64,000 nt of DNA from Flexivirga alba (GCF_042661025.1 NZ_JBHSWH010000001.1:3472001-3536000); one strand, 5' to 3'. Shown: positions 9,276 through 19,284, counted from the stretch's first letter. Program-made: numbers and translations. The notes: generated from the sequence alone by a model not told the origin.

Positions 9276-10013
9276 ATGGATCTGAAACATTCCTTCACCG
9301 TTCCCGCCAGCATCGACGAGACCTGGGCGGCGTTCCAGGACATCGAGTCCGTCGCCGAGTGTTTCCCCGGTGCGCAGATCATCTCGGTCGAGGGCGACAC
9401 ATTCAACGGGACCGTCAAGGTCAAGCTGGGTCCGATCGCGTTGGTCTACAAGGGGACTGGCACGTTCACCGAGCGTGACGAGTCCACCCACAAGATGGTC
9501 ATCGACGCCAAGGGCAAGGACAAGCGCGGCAACGGCACGGCCGGTGCGCTGGTCACCGCCACCATGGCCGAGGTGGACGGCGGCACCACGGTGGACGTCG
9601 TCACGGACCTGGCGATCACCGGCAAGCCGGCGCAGTTCGGCCGCGGCGTCATCCAGGACGTCTCGGACAAGTTGCTCGGCCAGTTCGTCGACTGCTTGCA
9701 GGCGAAGGTCGGTTCGAGCACCGCCTCGGCTGAGGCGGCGGACCGGGCGTCGGCCGAGTCGGCCGAGTCGGCCTCCGTGGCTGCCCCTGTCGCATCATCG
9801 GTCGCATCTTCGACGACACCGTCTCCCGAACCGGCGGCGCGGCCGACTCCCGCGACTCCGCTCGCATCGGCTCCGGCCAGGTCCGAGGACGATTCACTGG
9901 ACCTCGGCGCGGCCGTCCTGCCGGTGCTGGCGAAGGCCTACTGGAAGCAGGCGGTCGCTGCGGTCGCGGGCCTCGCAATCTTTGCTGGACTCATCAAGCG
10001 GCTACGGCGCTGA
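9276..10013 (+). CDS. CoxG-like SRPBCC membrane protein
   Basis: A 245-residue protein with an N-terminal SRPBCC/CoxG domain (MDLKHSFTVPASIDETWAAF through GRGVIQDVSDKLLGQFVDCL), a low-complexity Ala/Ser/Pro linker (about 150-205) and a C-terminal hydrophobic helix (AVAAVAGLAIFAGLI) ending in basic residues. CoxG is associated with recruiting CO-dehydrogenase-type enzymes to the membrane. It starts 4 bp after the FAD subunit, the last gene of the locus, and is convergent with the MFS gene at 10026. Confidence 0.85.
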   Translation: MDLKHSFTVPASIDETWAAFQDIESVAECFPGAQIISVEGDTFNGTVKVKLGPIALVYKGTGTFTERDESTHKMVIDAKGKDKRGNGTAGALVTATMAEVDGGTTVDVVTDLAITGKPAQFGRGVIQDVSDKLLGQFVDCLQAKVGSSTASAEAADRASAESAESASVAAPVASSVASSTTPSPEPAARPTPATPLASAPARSEDDSLDLGAAVLPVLAKAYWKQAVAAVAGLAIFAGLIKRLRR

Positions 10014-10025
10014 GGTTTCGAGCGT

Positions 10026-11219
10026 TCAAGCGGCGCGGACGATCATGGTGTCTCGGACCATGATCCACGCTGCTGCAGCACACCCGGCGAGTATGGCGGT
10101 GACGGTGAACGCCGTGGGGAATCCCCATTCCTGGGCGATGAATCCTCCGACGATCGGTCCGATGACGGTGCCCAGGTCCTGGCTCATCTGGTAGGTGACC
10201 AGGACCGGGCCGCCGCGCCCCCGGCCATACATCACATCGGCGAGGACGGCCTGCTGCGACGGGCTGACCATGCCGGTGCCGATGCCTCCGACGAGCGTGG
10301 ACGCGAACGCGAACCACACGTTGCTGGTCAGTGCCAGCGCGAGCGTCGCAAGGGCGAGCACCGTCATACCGGCGATGATCAGTGGGCGACGACCGACCCG
10401 GTCCGACAACCGGCCGGCGGGCATCATCGCGATGACGTCGCCGCACGCATAGGTCGCCAGGGCCAGCCCCGCGACGCCGTCCGCCTGATGGAGCTCGAGC
10501 GAGAAGTAGAGCGGGACCAGGGACACCCGCATCGCGTAGACCCAGCCGAAGATCGCTGCAGTCACAACCGCCGACCGGTAACCCCCGATGCTGAGTGCCT
10601 CCGCCAGGGGCATCGCCTCGACGGTGTCGTTCCGGTCGATAGACGCGAGGGTGCTACCCCGCAACTGCAGATGCACGACGGCGATCGCAGCGAAGAGTGC
10701 CACGGCATACACGACGAAGGGGACGCGTAGGCCGAAGCCGACGAGGGCTCCGCCGAGGATCGGCCCGCTGATGCTGCCGAGCACGAAGCCCGAGGAGTAG
10801 AGCCCCGAGACGCGACCGCGTATTGCCGGTGGTGCGATGCGGATCATCAGGCCCATCGCGCCCACCGAGAACATCACCGAGCCGACGCCACCGGTGCCAC
10901 GGAAAAGCATGAGCTGCCAATAGGTTTGGGCAAATGCAGCGGCCAACGTCGAGAGTGCCACGATGAACACGCCGAGCAGGTACATCGGTCGCTCACCGAA
11001 CTTGCGGACCAACCGGCCGGAGCTCGGTGCGAACGCCAATCGCATGACCGCGAACGCGGACACGATCGCTGACGCCGCGGTGACACCGACGCCGAAGCTG
11101 TGCGCGAACTGTGGGAGTGCCGGCGCGACGACGCCGTAGCCCAGCGCGATGACGAAGCCGGCCGACACCAGAACCCAGACCTCGCGCGGCATGCTCGGCG
11201 CGGCGGTCTTCTGGGTCAT
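10026..11219 (-). CDS. MFS transporter, drug-exporter type
   Basis: A 397-residue protein with about 12 hydrophobic segments. The first repeat begins VWVLVSAGFVIALGYGVVAP, with a loop 2-3 motif near GRLVRKFGERPMYLLG and the second-half counterpart GRLSDRVGRRPLIIAGM. This is the usual major facilitator layout for small-molecule or drug efflux. Nothing in the sequence fixes the substrate. It is convergent with the hydroxylase operon and 25 bp beyond the start of the next minus-strand gene's 3' end. Confidence 0.8.
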   Translation of the reverse strand: MTQKTAAPSMPREVWVLVSAGFVIALGYGVVAPALPQFAHSFGVGVTAASAIVSAFAVMRLAFAPSSGRLVRKFGERPMYLLGVFIVALSTLAAAFAQTYWQLMLFRGTGGVGSVMFSVGAMGLMIRIAPPAIRGRVSGLYSSGFVLGSISGPILGGALVGFGLRVPFVVYAVALFAAIAVVHLQLRGSTLASIDRNDTVEAMPLAEALSIGGYRSAVVTAAIFGWVYAMRVSLVPLYFSLELHQADGVAGLALATYACGDVIAMMPAGRLSDRVGRRPLIIAGMTVLALATLALALTSNVWFAFASTLVGGIGTGMVSPSQQAVLADVMYGRGRGGPVLVTYQMSQDLGTVIGPIVGGFIAQEWGFPTAFTVTAILAGCAAAAWIMVRDTMIVRAA

Positions 11220-11244
11220 GGTGGATTCATTATGTCTTCCCGGC

Positions 11245-12374
11245 TCAGCGCTCGAGCAGCAGCAGGACCTCGTGGTGCCGGGTCTGCGGGAACATGTCGA
11301 AGAGTCGTGCTCGCGTGACGCGAAGGCTCGGCATGCGCGCGAGGTCGGCGGCCAGGCTGGTCGCGTTGCAGCTGGAGTAGAGCACGTGTGTGGCGCTCGA
11401 GCGGTCCAGTGCGGCGGCGAGTTCGCCGATGCCGCGGCGCGGCGGATTGACGATGACCAAATCGGCCGGCCGCCCGTCGTCGAGCGCGCTGGTCGCGTCT
11501 CCCGCCTCGAACTGTATGGCGCCCAGCGACTCCCGGCCCGGCAGTTGCTCGGCGCTCAGGCGTGCGCTGGCAACGGCGTCCTCTGATAACTCGACCCCTC
11601 GAACCGGCCCCGCCACGGTCGCCGCATGCAACGCGAAGCCACCCACCCCACAGAACAGGTCCAGCACACTGGTCGGCTGGATCTCCGAAATCCATTGCTG
11701 CGCCTGCCGATACAGCTGCGCGGCCACAGCAGTGTTGGTCTGGAAGAAACTGCGCGGCCTCAGGTGGAGGGTGATGTGGTTCAGTCGCATCGGCAGCGTC
11801 TGATCGCTCGTCAAGAAGATCTCGTCGTCACCTTCGAGCGCAGCCTTGTGCTCGGGCAGCAGGTTGACCGAAACGACACGCGTGCCCGGGACAGCCGCGA
11901 GCAGTTCGGGGAGCGCCCGTTCGATCCGGCCCAGCTGCCCGGGGAGCGCAGCACAAAGCGGATCATCGATTCGCCGTCCGGCGAGTGCGTCACGATCAGG
12001 TGCTTCAGCTCGCCGGTGCGCCGGGGGACGTCATACGGGGTGAGCCCGAGATCGGTGACGAAGCCGGCCAGCTGTAGGACGGCCTGGTGCAGTCCGGGCT
12101 CGTAGAGTCCGCAGTCGCGCAGGTCGACTCCGTGTCCGCCACGGTCCAGGATGCCGAAGGTCGGCGCCTGCCGGGTCCCGCCGACGGCGAGCTTGGCCTT
12201 GTTGCGGAAGTGCGACTCCGGCCCGGTTGCCGGCTCGTCCCAGTTGCCCGGAGCAACCCGCTCCGCCAACGTGTCAGCGACGGTCGCTTGGAGGTCGCGC
12301 ACCTGTGCGGCATACGACTCGCCCATCAGCGTGCACGACCGGCACGCCGCGGCATCGAAGTAATCGCACTGCAT
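11245..12374 (-). CDS. rlmC: 23S rRNA (uracil-C5)-methyltransferase RlmC-like, frameshifted in this sequence
   Basis: An RNA m5U methyltransferase of the RumB/RlmC type. The N-terminal part (from 12374) has an iron-sulfur cysteine cluster, CDYFDAAACRSCTLMGESY. The C-terminal part has the SAM motif VLDLFCGVGGFALHAAT and the catalytic region LYSSCNATSLAADL. The frames meet near 11940: one extra G in the minus-strand run gives RSPGQLGRIERALPELLA and restores one protein of about 376 residues. There is no TRAM domain, which favours RlmC over RlmD. A homopolymer undercall is the likely cause. Confidence 0.8.
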
Positions 12375-12397
12375 GTGCCTGATTGTCCCTCACGAAA

Positions 12398-12475
12398 GCT
12401 GGTCGACTAGGGCAGACCATGCTGGTCGAGTAGCCGATGGAGGAGCGCAGCGGGGGAGTCGGCGTATCGAGACTC
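12398..12475 (+). repeat. R2 interspersed repeat (GTCGAG...ATCGAGAC type)
   Basis: An intergenic element with outer ends GGTCGAGTAG at 12424 and CGTATCGAGACTC at 12463-12475 around GGAGGAGCGCAGCGGGGGAG. A shorter GGTCGACTAGGGCAGACC precedes it at about 12400-12417. Related units lie at 21324-21365 and 21377-21418. It sits in the divergent gap between rlmC and the isochorismatase-like gene. Confidence 0.7.
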
Positions 12476-12493
12476 TGATCCTCTTAGTCAGAG

Positions 12494-12531
12494 GTGCAAG
12501 GGCGTCCGCCATACGACGAACGCCCTTGCAC
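12494..12531. other. Strong hairpin in a divergent intergenic region
   Basis: GTGCAAGGGCGT at 12494-12505 pairs perfectly with ACGCCCTTGCAC at 12520-12531 across a 14-nt loop. No T-run follows on either side, and the flanking genes point away from it, so an ordinary terminator is not expected. A leader structure for the gene at 12639 or a small RNA is possible. Confidence 0.6.
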
Positions 12532-12638
12532 GTGCACGTAATCCGTCACCGCGAGTGATGAGCCTTCGGCAACAACGCGGGCACCGCTGTCGGTGTCCAC
12601 GGCTACCGTCATATGCCTCACCGAATCGAGGAGCCGCC

Positions 12639-13193
12639 ATGACCACGCTGACCGACCGATCCGAGACCGCGCTGTTGGTGATCGACGTGCAACAGGGCGT
12701 CGTGGAGGGCGCTCACGACCGCGACGCCGTGGTGGCCAACATCGCGTCGCTCGTCGACCGAGCGCGCACCCGAAACGTCCCGGTGGTGTGGGTGCAACAC
12801 CACGACGATGGGCTCGAACAGGGTTCTGCTGCTTGGCAACTCGCCCCTGAGCTGTCCAGAGAGACGGGTGAGCCGCTGGTCGAGAAGGAGTATGGCGACT
12901 CGTTCGAGGCCACCGATCTCGAGGAGGTGCTCTCCGGCGCACACGTCGGACACCTGGTAGTAGCGGGTGCGCAGACCGACATGTGTATCCGGTCGACGAT
13001 CCACGGCGCCTTCGCTCGCGGGTATGACGTGACGCTGGTCGGCGATGCCCACACGACGGAGGACCTCACGTCATACGGTGCACCCACGCCGGAGCTGGTC
13101 ATCGCGCACACCAACCTCTACTGGCAGGAGCAAGCCGCTCCCGGTCGGATCGCTGCGACTGTAAAGACACAGGACGTAGATTTCGGGTCATGA
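12639..13193 (+). CDS. Isochorismatase-like (cysteine) hydrolase
   Basis: A 184-residue protein of the isochorismatase-like hydrolase superfamily. The catalytic Asp is in LLVIDVQQGV near the N-terminus, a candidate Lys is in LVEKEYGDSFEATDLEEVL, and the nucleophile Cys is in VAGAQTDMCIRSTIHGAF, about residue 115. Substrate in this family ranges over amides, ureides and pteridines and cannot be told here. ATG 12639 has GAGGAG at about 12628-12633 as ribosome binding site. The stop overlaps the next gene's start as ATGA, implying coupled translation with the UvrA-like ATPase. Confidence 0.88.
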   Translation: MTTLTDRSETALLVIDVQQGVVEGAHDRDAVVANIASLVDRARTRNVPVVWVQHHDDGLEQGSAAWQLAPELSRETGEPLVEKEYGDSFEATDLEEVLSGAHVGHLVVAGAQTDMCIRSTIHGAFARGYDVTLVGDAHTTEDLTSYGAPTPELVIAHTNLYWQEQAAPGRIAATVKTQDVDFGS

Positions 13194-15569
13194 CCGGCCA
13201 TTCGTCAACGCCTGCAGCTGCCCGAGGCCGCGCGGACGCGCACGACGTCATACGCGTTCTCGGTGCGCGTGAGAACAACCTGCGAGAGGTCAACGTCGAG
13301 TTGCCGAAGCGGCGCCTGACCGTCTTCACCGGCGTCTCCGGGTCCGGAAAGAGCTCGCTGGTCTTCGACACGATCGCGGCGGAGTCGCAGCGGCAGATCA
13401 ACGAGACCTACAGTGCGTTCGTCCAGGGCTTCATGCCCAATCTCGCCCGACCCGACGTCGACCTGCTGGCCGGCCTCACCACCGCGATCATCGTCGACCA
13501 AGAACGCCTCGGTGCCAACCCGCGGTCAACAGTCGGCACGGCGACGGATGCGTTGGCGATGCTGCGAATCCTGTTCAGTCGCCTCGGGAAACCGCACATC
13601 GGCCCGGCGCGCGCATTCTCGTTCAACGTCGCCTCCGTCAGTGGGGCAGGCGCGGTGACCATCGAGAAGGAGGGACGCACGGTCAAGGAGCGTCGCGCCT
13701 TCAGCATCCTCGGCGGCATGTGTCCACGGTGCGAGGGACGTGGCAGCGTCACCGATTTCGACCTCACTGCCCTGTATGACGAGTCGAAATCGCTTCGTGA
13801 CGGCGCCCTCACCATCCCCGGCTACAGCATGGACGGCTGGTACGGCCGGATCTTCCTGGGCTGTGGCTTCTTCGACCCGGACAAGCCGATCGCGAAGTTC
13901 ACCAAGCGCGAGCGTGAGGCGCTGCTGCACAAGGAACCGACCAAGATCAAGGTCGACGGCATCAACATCACGTATGAGGGCCTGATCCCGCGCATCCGCA
14001 AGTCGTTCCTGGCCAAGGACCGAGAAGCGATGCAGCCACACATCCGCGCTTTCGTCGATCGGGCCGTCACCTTCGCCGCGTGCCCGGAGTGCGACGGGAC
14101 CCGTCTCAACGACGCTGCCCGGTCCGCCAAAATCGACGGGGTCAATATCGCCGATGCGTGTGCGATGCAGATCAGCGATCTGGCGAAATGGATGCACACG
14201 GTCCAGGACACGTCCGTCCAACCGCTGCTGGATGGGTTGCGCGGCACACTCGATTCTTTTGTCCAGATCGGCTTGGGCTACCTGAGCCTGGACCGGTCAT
14301 CGGGCTCGCTGTCCGGCGGAGAAGCCCAACGCACCAAGATGATTCGGCACCTCGGGTCCTCACTGACCGACGTGACCTATGTCTTCGACGAACCCTCCAT
14401 CGGCCTGCATCCGCACGACATCGAGCGAATGAACGAGCTCTTGCTGCAACTGCGCGACAAGGGCAACACCGTGCTCGTGGTCGAGCACAAGCCCGAGATG
14501 ATCGCGATCGCCGATCACGTGGTCGACCTCGGTCCGGGCGCAGGGGTCGACGGTGGCGAAGTCGTCTTCGAAGGGACCGTCGAGGAGTTGCGCGCAGCTG
14601 ACACTCGCACTGCTCGACATCTGCACGACAAGGTATCGCTGAAGAACGACGTCCGCTCTTCGGATGCTGCGCTCGAGGTCCGTGGGGCGTCGCTGCACAA
14701 CCTGCGGGACGTCGACGTCGACATACCTCTAGGCGTGCTCTGCGTCGTGACCGGTGTCGCGGGTTCGGGCAAGAGCTCCTTGATCCACGGTTCGGTGGCA
14801 CGCCGTGACGGTGTGGTGACGATCGACCAGACCGCGATCCGTGGCTCTCGCAGGAGCAATCCGGCCACCTACACGGGCCTGCTGGACCCGATCCGTAAGG
14901 CGTTCGCCAAGGCAAACGGCGTCAAACCCGGTCTGTTCAGCGCTAATTCGGATGGCGCCTGCCCCAACTGCAACGGAGCCGGGGTCGTCTATACCGACCT
15001 GGCGATGATGGCCAGCGTGGCCGCACCCTGCGACGTGTGTGAGGGCAAACGCTTCCAGCCCGAGGTGCTCGATTACACCTTCGGTGGCAAGGACATCAGT
15101 GAGGTGCTCGGCATGCAGGTGTCGGACGCCGAGCAGTTCTTCGCGGCGGGGAGGGCGCCTGCCGGCCGCTCATAAGATCTTGCGCCGCCTCGTCGACGTC
15201 GGGCTCGGCTATGTGACCGTCGGCCAGCCGCTGACCACGTTGTCCGGCGGCGAGCGGCAACGGCTCAAGCTGGCCGCACAGATGGGGGAGAAGGCTGACA
15301 TCTATGTGTTGGACGAGCCGACAGTCGGGCTGCACCTCGCCGATGTCGAGCAGTTGCTCGGACTGCTGGATCGGCTGGTCGATGACGGCAAGTCGGTCAT
15401 CGTGATCGAGCATCATCAGGCGGTGATGGCCCGTGCCGACTGGCTCATCGATCTTGGTCCGGGCGCCGGACACGATGGTGGCACAGTGGTTTTCGAGGGC
15501 ACACCGAAAGACCTTGTCGCGTCGAGATCCACTCTCACCGGCCAGCACCTGGCGGCATACGTCGGCTAG
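13190..15569 (+). CDS. UvrA-like ABC ATPase, frameshifted in this sequence
   Basis: A short UvrA paralogue with two ABC cassettes. Walker A sites are VFTGVSGSGKSSLVFDT and VVTGVAGSGKSSLIHGS; signatures are GSLSGGEAQR and TTLSGGERQR; zinc-finger Cys pairs are CPRCEG and CPNCNG/CDVCEG. The frame breaks near 15147 (FFAAG, then PAAHKILRRL); two missing Gs, or one extra base, would rejoin it, and the two-G version (AAGEGRLPAAHK) best keeps the family's spacing. Repaired length is about 793 residues, shorter than housekeeping UvrA. Such paralogues are linked to damage tolerance or drug resistance; the role here is unknown. Confidence 0.85.
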
Positions 15570-15577
15570 CGACGCGG

Positions 15578-15612
15578 GCCGGCCGGCGGTCTGGAGCAGA
15601 CCTCCGACCGGC
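15578..15612. terminator. Bidirectional terminator-like hairpin
   Basis: GCCGGCCGGCGGTCTG at 15578-15593 pairs with CAGACCTCCGACCGGC at 15597-15612 (16-bp arms, two mismatches, 3-nt loop) between two convergent genes. There is no T-run, as is common in high-GC actinobacteria. Confidence 0.65.
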
Positions 15613-15626
15613 ACGCCTGCCGCACT

Positions 15627-18119
15627 TCACGTCGCGATGTTCCTCAAGGTGTGCCGGGTCGTCAACATGGTTGCCGCGTATGCCGTTCCGCCCACCACGA
15701 GACAGGTCAGCGCCACCGGCCAAGCAGATCCCTGTGGCCATGGCTCACCCACCAGACCGATGCTGATGAAGGTCATCGGCACCAGGGAGATCAGCAACCC
15801 GGCGACGATCGCGCCGCCCACGATCAGGCCGCTCTCGACTCGCACCATGCGACTGATCTGTCCGGGTGTCGCGCCGATCGCACGCAGCGTCTCCCATTCC
15901 GTACGTCGTCGTGCGGTGGTTGCCACGAGTCGGTTGGCGACCCCGAGCAGCACGTAGCCCAGCAGCACGAGCGTCAGCGCAAGGCTGATGTTCTGGCCCG
16001 GCTCCTCGGTGCTCACCGCAGCAGAGGGCAGTGAACCGGCAGTCACTTCGGCACCCACCGTCCCGTGTACCGCTGTCTTCAGCTTGCTCACCAGAGCAGT
16101 CGGGTCGGCGCTTGACGTGACGAGCACCGAGTCGTACGAACGGTGCCCGTGCACCGCAAGTATGTCGCTCGACAGCACGACCTTGCCGAAGCCGAAACTG
16201 CGGTCGTAGGTCGCCACCAGTTTCGGATGTATGGCAGTGCCGTCGGCCATCGTCACTGGGAACCGGTGTCCGATGGCGATGCCTTTTGACGACGCGGTGA
16301 AGGAATCCAGTGCCGCCGTATCGCCGACCAACCGGTGCAGGTTCCCGTGGGTGACGTCGAGATCCAGTGCGGCAGGAGCGTCATGACCGAGTGCCGTCGC
16401 AGGGAAGGCTTCCGCGGTGTGTGCGCCATCGCTCACGCCGGTCAGCACCACGGTGGTGCCGCTCATCGGAACGGCCGCCGTGACTCCCGGTGTGCGCTGA
16501 ACCGCGGCGAGAACCTGCGGGCTCACCCCACCGGCGGCATCCGCGGTCACAACCGCGGTGGCGTGGGTGGCTGCGGACCGGTCGTGGCTCGCTGCGGCTG
16601 CGAGAGTGCTCGCGACGAAGAGCTGAGTCATGGTCAGCGCGAGGGCGAGGGCGAGCACGGCCAGCGCCCCGCCGGTGCGCAGCGCGTAGGCACCGCTGTT
16701 GTTCACCGCGAGCCACCGGCTCACGGGACCCTGACGTGCTGAGATCCGCTCCGACAGACGGCTTCCGAGACTGCGCATCAGCGCGGGAGCCGCCATGGAC
16801 AGCCCGATCATCGCCACGAGGATTCCGGAGGAAGCACTGATGAGTGCGATGTCGTTGCGGACGAAGAGTGGCACCAATGAGGCCGCGATCGGGAGCACCA
16901 GCAGCGCGATCCCGATCCGGGTCCGCAGCACGCCTCCGCTCGCCGGCTCGGTCTGGGTGTCGGCCACGGCACGCGTCGCGGATGCGCGCGAGATCCGCCA
17001 GGACGACATCCGGGCAGCGCCACGCACCACACCGAGCAGCAGGACGGCCGTGATCATCGCGGGCACCGGGCTCCACGCGACGGGCAGCTCGGACGAGACG
17101 ACGCCGTTGTCCGCCATCACGTCCAACAGCGGTCTGGCCAGCAGATATCCACCGAGCACTCCGCCTGAAATCGCCATCAGCGCAATACGACTCGACTGTT
17201 GGGCCACCATGCTGCGCACTTGTCGAGGGGTTGCCCCGATTGCGCGCAGGAGGGCTAGTTCGCGCGCCCGGTTGGTGACTGAGATGGTGACCGCGCCGGC
17301 GACCAGGAACCCAACCAGCAGGACGATGACGCCGCCAGCGGATGCGGCGAAGGTGATGAGGTCGCCGCTGGCTGCCGCTGCGCCGAGACTCTCGACATCG
17401 CCGAGCTCGTCCCCGCTGGACACGATGAGTCCGGTGCCGGCCAATGCCTCCCGCACACGGTCCGAAACGGTCGAGACGTTGGCTCCTTCCGTCAGCCGAA
17501 CTGCTACCAGGTCGACCGCATCAGGGTGCGGAGACAGGGAGCGGGCGGTCGTCGAATCGACATACAAGCCCGGTGCGGAGCCCGGAACGATTGCGGTGAC
17601 CGTCATCGACCGCGTGTGCCCGTCGAGCACCGCTTCGACCCGAGTGCCGACTTTGGCGCCCACCGCGGATGCGTCGCTCTCGGAGAGCGCGAGCTCGGAG
17701 GGACCGTGAGGTGCGTGGCCGTTGATTCCCTTGTCCGGCAATAGAATCCGAACCCAGTTGTGGCCGTTGTGTGTCACATCGGGCGCCGCGACGGGATTGC
17801 CGTCGGCGCCGACCAACGTTGCGGTGAAGGAAATGTCGGCAGCTGCGGCAGCGACCCCGTCGACCGCCGCAACGCGATGCGTGATGTCGGCCCCGATGGG
17901 TGCCCGGTCGGGTAGCGCCACATCGAGGTCTTGATCCACCGGGACCGACTGACGAGCCGAGACCACGAGGTCCGCAGACGCGAGCCGGTGCGCCGGCAGG
18001 TGCGAGCGGTAGCCCGTCTCAGCCATCACGAGACTCGCCGTGACGAGTATCGCGCCGACGAAGACCGCGCAGGCGATCGCGACGACCTCACCGAGCCGGG
18101 GGCGCAGCGTGGGCTTCAT
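15627..18119 (-). CDS. ABC transporter permease with two FtsX-like domains
   Basis: An 830-residue membrane protein: an N-terminal transmembrane helix (VVAIACAVFVGAILVTASLV), a large extracellular domain, an FtsX-like block of three helices (about 250-385; AGGVIVLLVGFLVAGAVTIS, then ALLRAIGATPRQVRSMV), a middle helix pair, a second extracellular domain and a C-terminal FtsX block (LALTLVLLGYVLLGVANRLV, LRAIGATPGQISRMV). The RAIGATP motif appears in both halves, as in MacB/LolCE-like exporters. The ATP-binding partner overlaps its start by 4 bp. Likely an exporter of a peptide, lipid or envelope component. Confidence 0.88.
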   Translation of the reverse strand: MKPTLRPRLGEVVAIACAVFVGAILVTASLVMAETGYRSHLPAHRLASADLVVSARQSVPVDQDLDVALPDRAPIGADITHRVAAVDGVAAAAADISFTATLVGADGNPVAAPDVTHNGHNWVRILLPDKGINGHAPHGPSELALSESDASAVGAKVGTRVEAVLDGHTRSMTVTAIVPGSAPGLYVDSTTARSLSPHPDAVDLVAVRLTEGANVSTVSDRVREALAGTGLIVSSGDELGDVESLGAAAASGDLITFAASAGGVIVLLVGFLVAGAVTISVTNRARELALLRAIGATPRQVRSMVAQQSSRIALMAISGGVLGGYLLARPLLDVMADNGVVSSELPVAWSPVPAMITAVLLLGVVRGAARMSSWRISRASATRAVADTQTEPASGGVLRTRIGIALLVLPIAASLVPLFVRNDIALISASSGILVAMIGLSMAAPALMRSLGSRLSERISARQGPVSRWLAVNNSGAYALRTGGALAVLALALALTMTQLFVASTLAAAASHDRSAATHATAVVTADAAGGVSPQVLAAVQRTPGVTAAVPMSGTTVVLTGVSDGAHTAEAFPATALGHDAPAALDLDVTHGNLHRLVGDTAALDSFTASSKGIAIGHRFPVTMADGTAIHPKLVATYDRSFGFGKVVLSSDILAVHGHRSYDSVLVTSSADPTALVSKLKTAVHGTVGAEVTAGSLPSAAVSTEEPGQNISLALTLVLLGYVLLGVANRLVATTARRRTEWETLRAIGATPGQISRMVRVESGLIVGGAIVAGLLISLVPMTFISIGLVGEPWPQGSAWPVALTCLVVGGTAYAATMLTTRHTLRNIAT

Positions 18120-18919
18120 CGGTGGTACCCGCCGAGCACGGCGGCCAGCGTCGCGGCGTCCGGACTCCGCAAGACCTGGTCGATGCGGCCGTCGAGCATG
18201 ACCACGGTGTCGTCAGCGTATGACGCGGCAAGCGGGTCGTGGGTGACCATCACCACCGTCTGGCCGAACTCCGACACGAGTTCGCGCAACAGGTCGAGGA
18301 CCGCGGTCGCGGTGCTCAGGTCGAGCGCTCCGGTCGGTTCGTCGGCGAAGATCACATCGGGTCTGCTCGCGACGGCACGTGCGATCGCGGCGCGCTGCTG
18401 CTGGCCGCCAGACAACTCTGACGGCATACGACGTAGATAGCCGGTGAGACCGACTCGGTCGACAACCGCCGCGAGCCACTCTCGGTCGGGCTTGGCGTCG
18501 GCGAGACGCAGCGGCAGGGTGATGTTGTCCTCGACGGACAGCGACGGGATCAGGTTGTAGGACTGGAAGATGAACCCGACATGCTGCCGGCGTATGACGG
18601 TCCGCTGTGTCTCGTTCAGGTTGGACACGGTCGTGCCGCCGATGGAGACGGTGCCCGTGGTCGGCACGTCGAGGCCGGCGGCGCAGTGCAACATCGTGCT
18701 CTTGCCGGACCCGGAACGGCCCATGATCGCCAAGAACCTACCGCGCGGGATGCGGAGCGAGACCGTCTGTAGTGCGTCGACCCGGCTGTCGCCCGAGCCG
18801 TACGTCTTGGTCACCTCGGTGAGTTGCACGGCAACGTCTTCGTCGACCGGGGCAGTGGATGGATGGCGTGGACCAATGGTCGTGGCCCGCTCGAACAGCT
18901 TGGTCACGGAGGCGGTCAT
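18116..18919 (-). CDS. ABC transporter ATP-binding protein (MacB/LolD type)
   Basis: A 267-residue ATPase. Walker A is AIMGRSGSGKSTMLHCAAGL, Q-loop HVGFIFQSYNLIPSLSV, signature LSGGQQQRAAIARA, Walker B VIFADEPTGALD, H-loop VVMVTHDPLAASYAD. This is the MacB/LolD subclass that partners FtsX-like permeases. ATG 18919 is chosen because it overlaps the stop of the preceding small membrane gene (ATGA); longer starts add arginine-rich sequence. It forms a three-gene operon with the small protein and the permease, divergent from the two-component system at 19398. Confidence 0.92.
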   Translation of the reverse strand: MTASVTKLFERATTIGPRHPSTAPVDEDVAVQLTEVTKTYGSGDSRVDALQTVSLRIPRGRFLAIMGRSGSGKSTMLHCAAGLDVPTTGTVSIGGTTVSNLNETQRTVIRRQHVGFIFQSYNLIPSLSVEDNITLPLRLADAKPDREWLAAVVDRVGLTGYLRRMPSELSGGQQQRAAIARAVASRPDVIFADEPTGALDLSTATAVLDLLRELVSEFGQTVVMVTHDPLAASYADDTVVMLDGRIDQVLRSPDAATLAAVLGGYHR

Positions 18920-19182
18920 CGCTTCCTCCGATTCAGGTAGCGCACGAGGAGTGCGATCAGGCCGGCACCCGCAAGTCCGCCGAACAGGCCACCCAGGACG
19001 TCCTGGCCGGCCACCGAGCACGCGGTGTTCAGGCCGGCGCCGATCGCCACGACGATCCAGAGCAGGGTGCTGACCGATCCACCGGTCTTCCCTGCCGCGC
19101 CTGGCGAGGAGACCGGACGGTAGACGCGCTCGTATCCATCACCACCCGTCGGCGTTTGGTCAATTCGGTACGGATCGCTCAT
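18916..19182 (-). CDS. Small membrane protein of the ABC transporter operon
   Basis: An 88-residue protein starting MSDPYRIDQTPTGG, with a polar N-terminal half and two hydrophobic segments (STLLWIVVAIGAGLNTACSV and FGGLAGAGLIALLVRYL) ending NRRKR. I recognise no family. It is the first gene of the exporter operon, with a 4-bp overlap into the ATPase gene, so it may be an accessory or sensory component. ATG 19182 is preferred over the upstream in-frame start at 19245, which adds unrelated sequence. Confidence 0.65.
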   Translation of the reverse strand: MSDPYRIDQTPTGGDGYERVYRPVSSPGAAGKTGGSVSTLLWIVVAIGAGLNTACSVAGQDVLGGLFGGLAGAGLIALLVRYLNRRKR

Positions 19183-19284
19183 GATTCGGGCTCCATCACT
19201 GCTTGGAAGATCGACTGATTCGGATGTCTTCAACGCTAGGAACAAGGACGGCGCAGCACGATCCGGTGAGCTACCCCAACGAGG

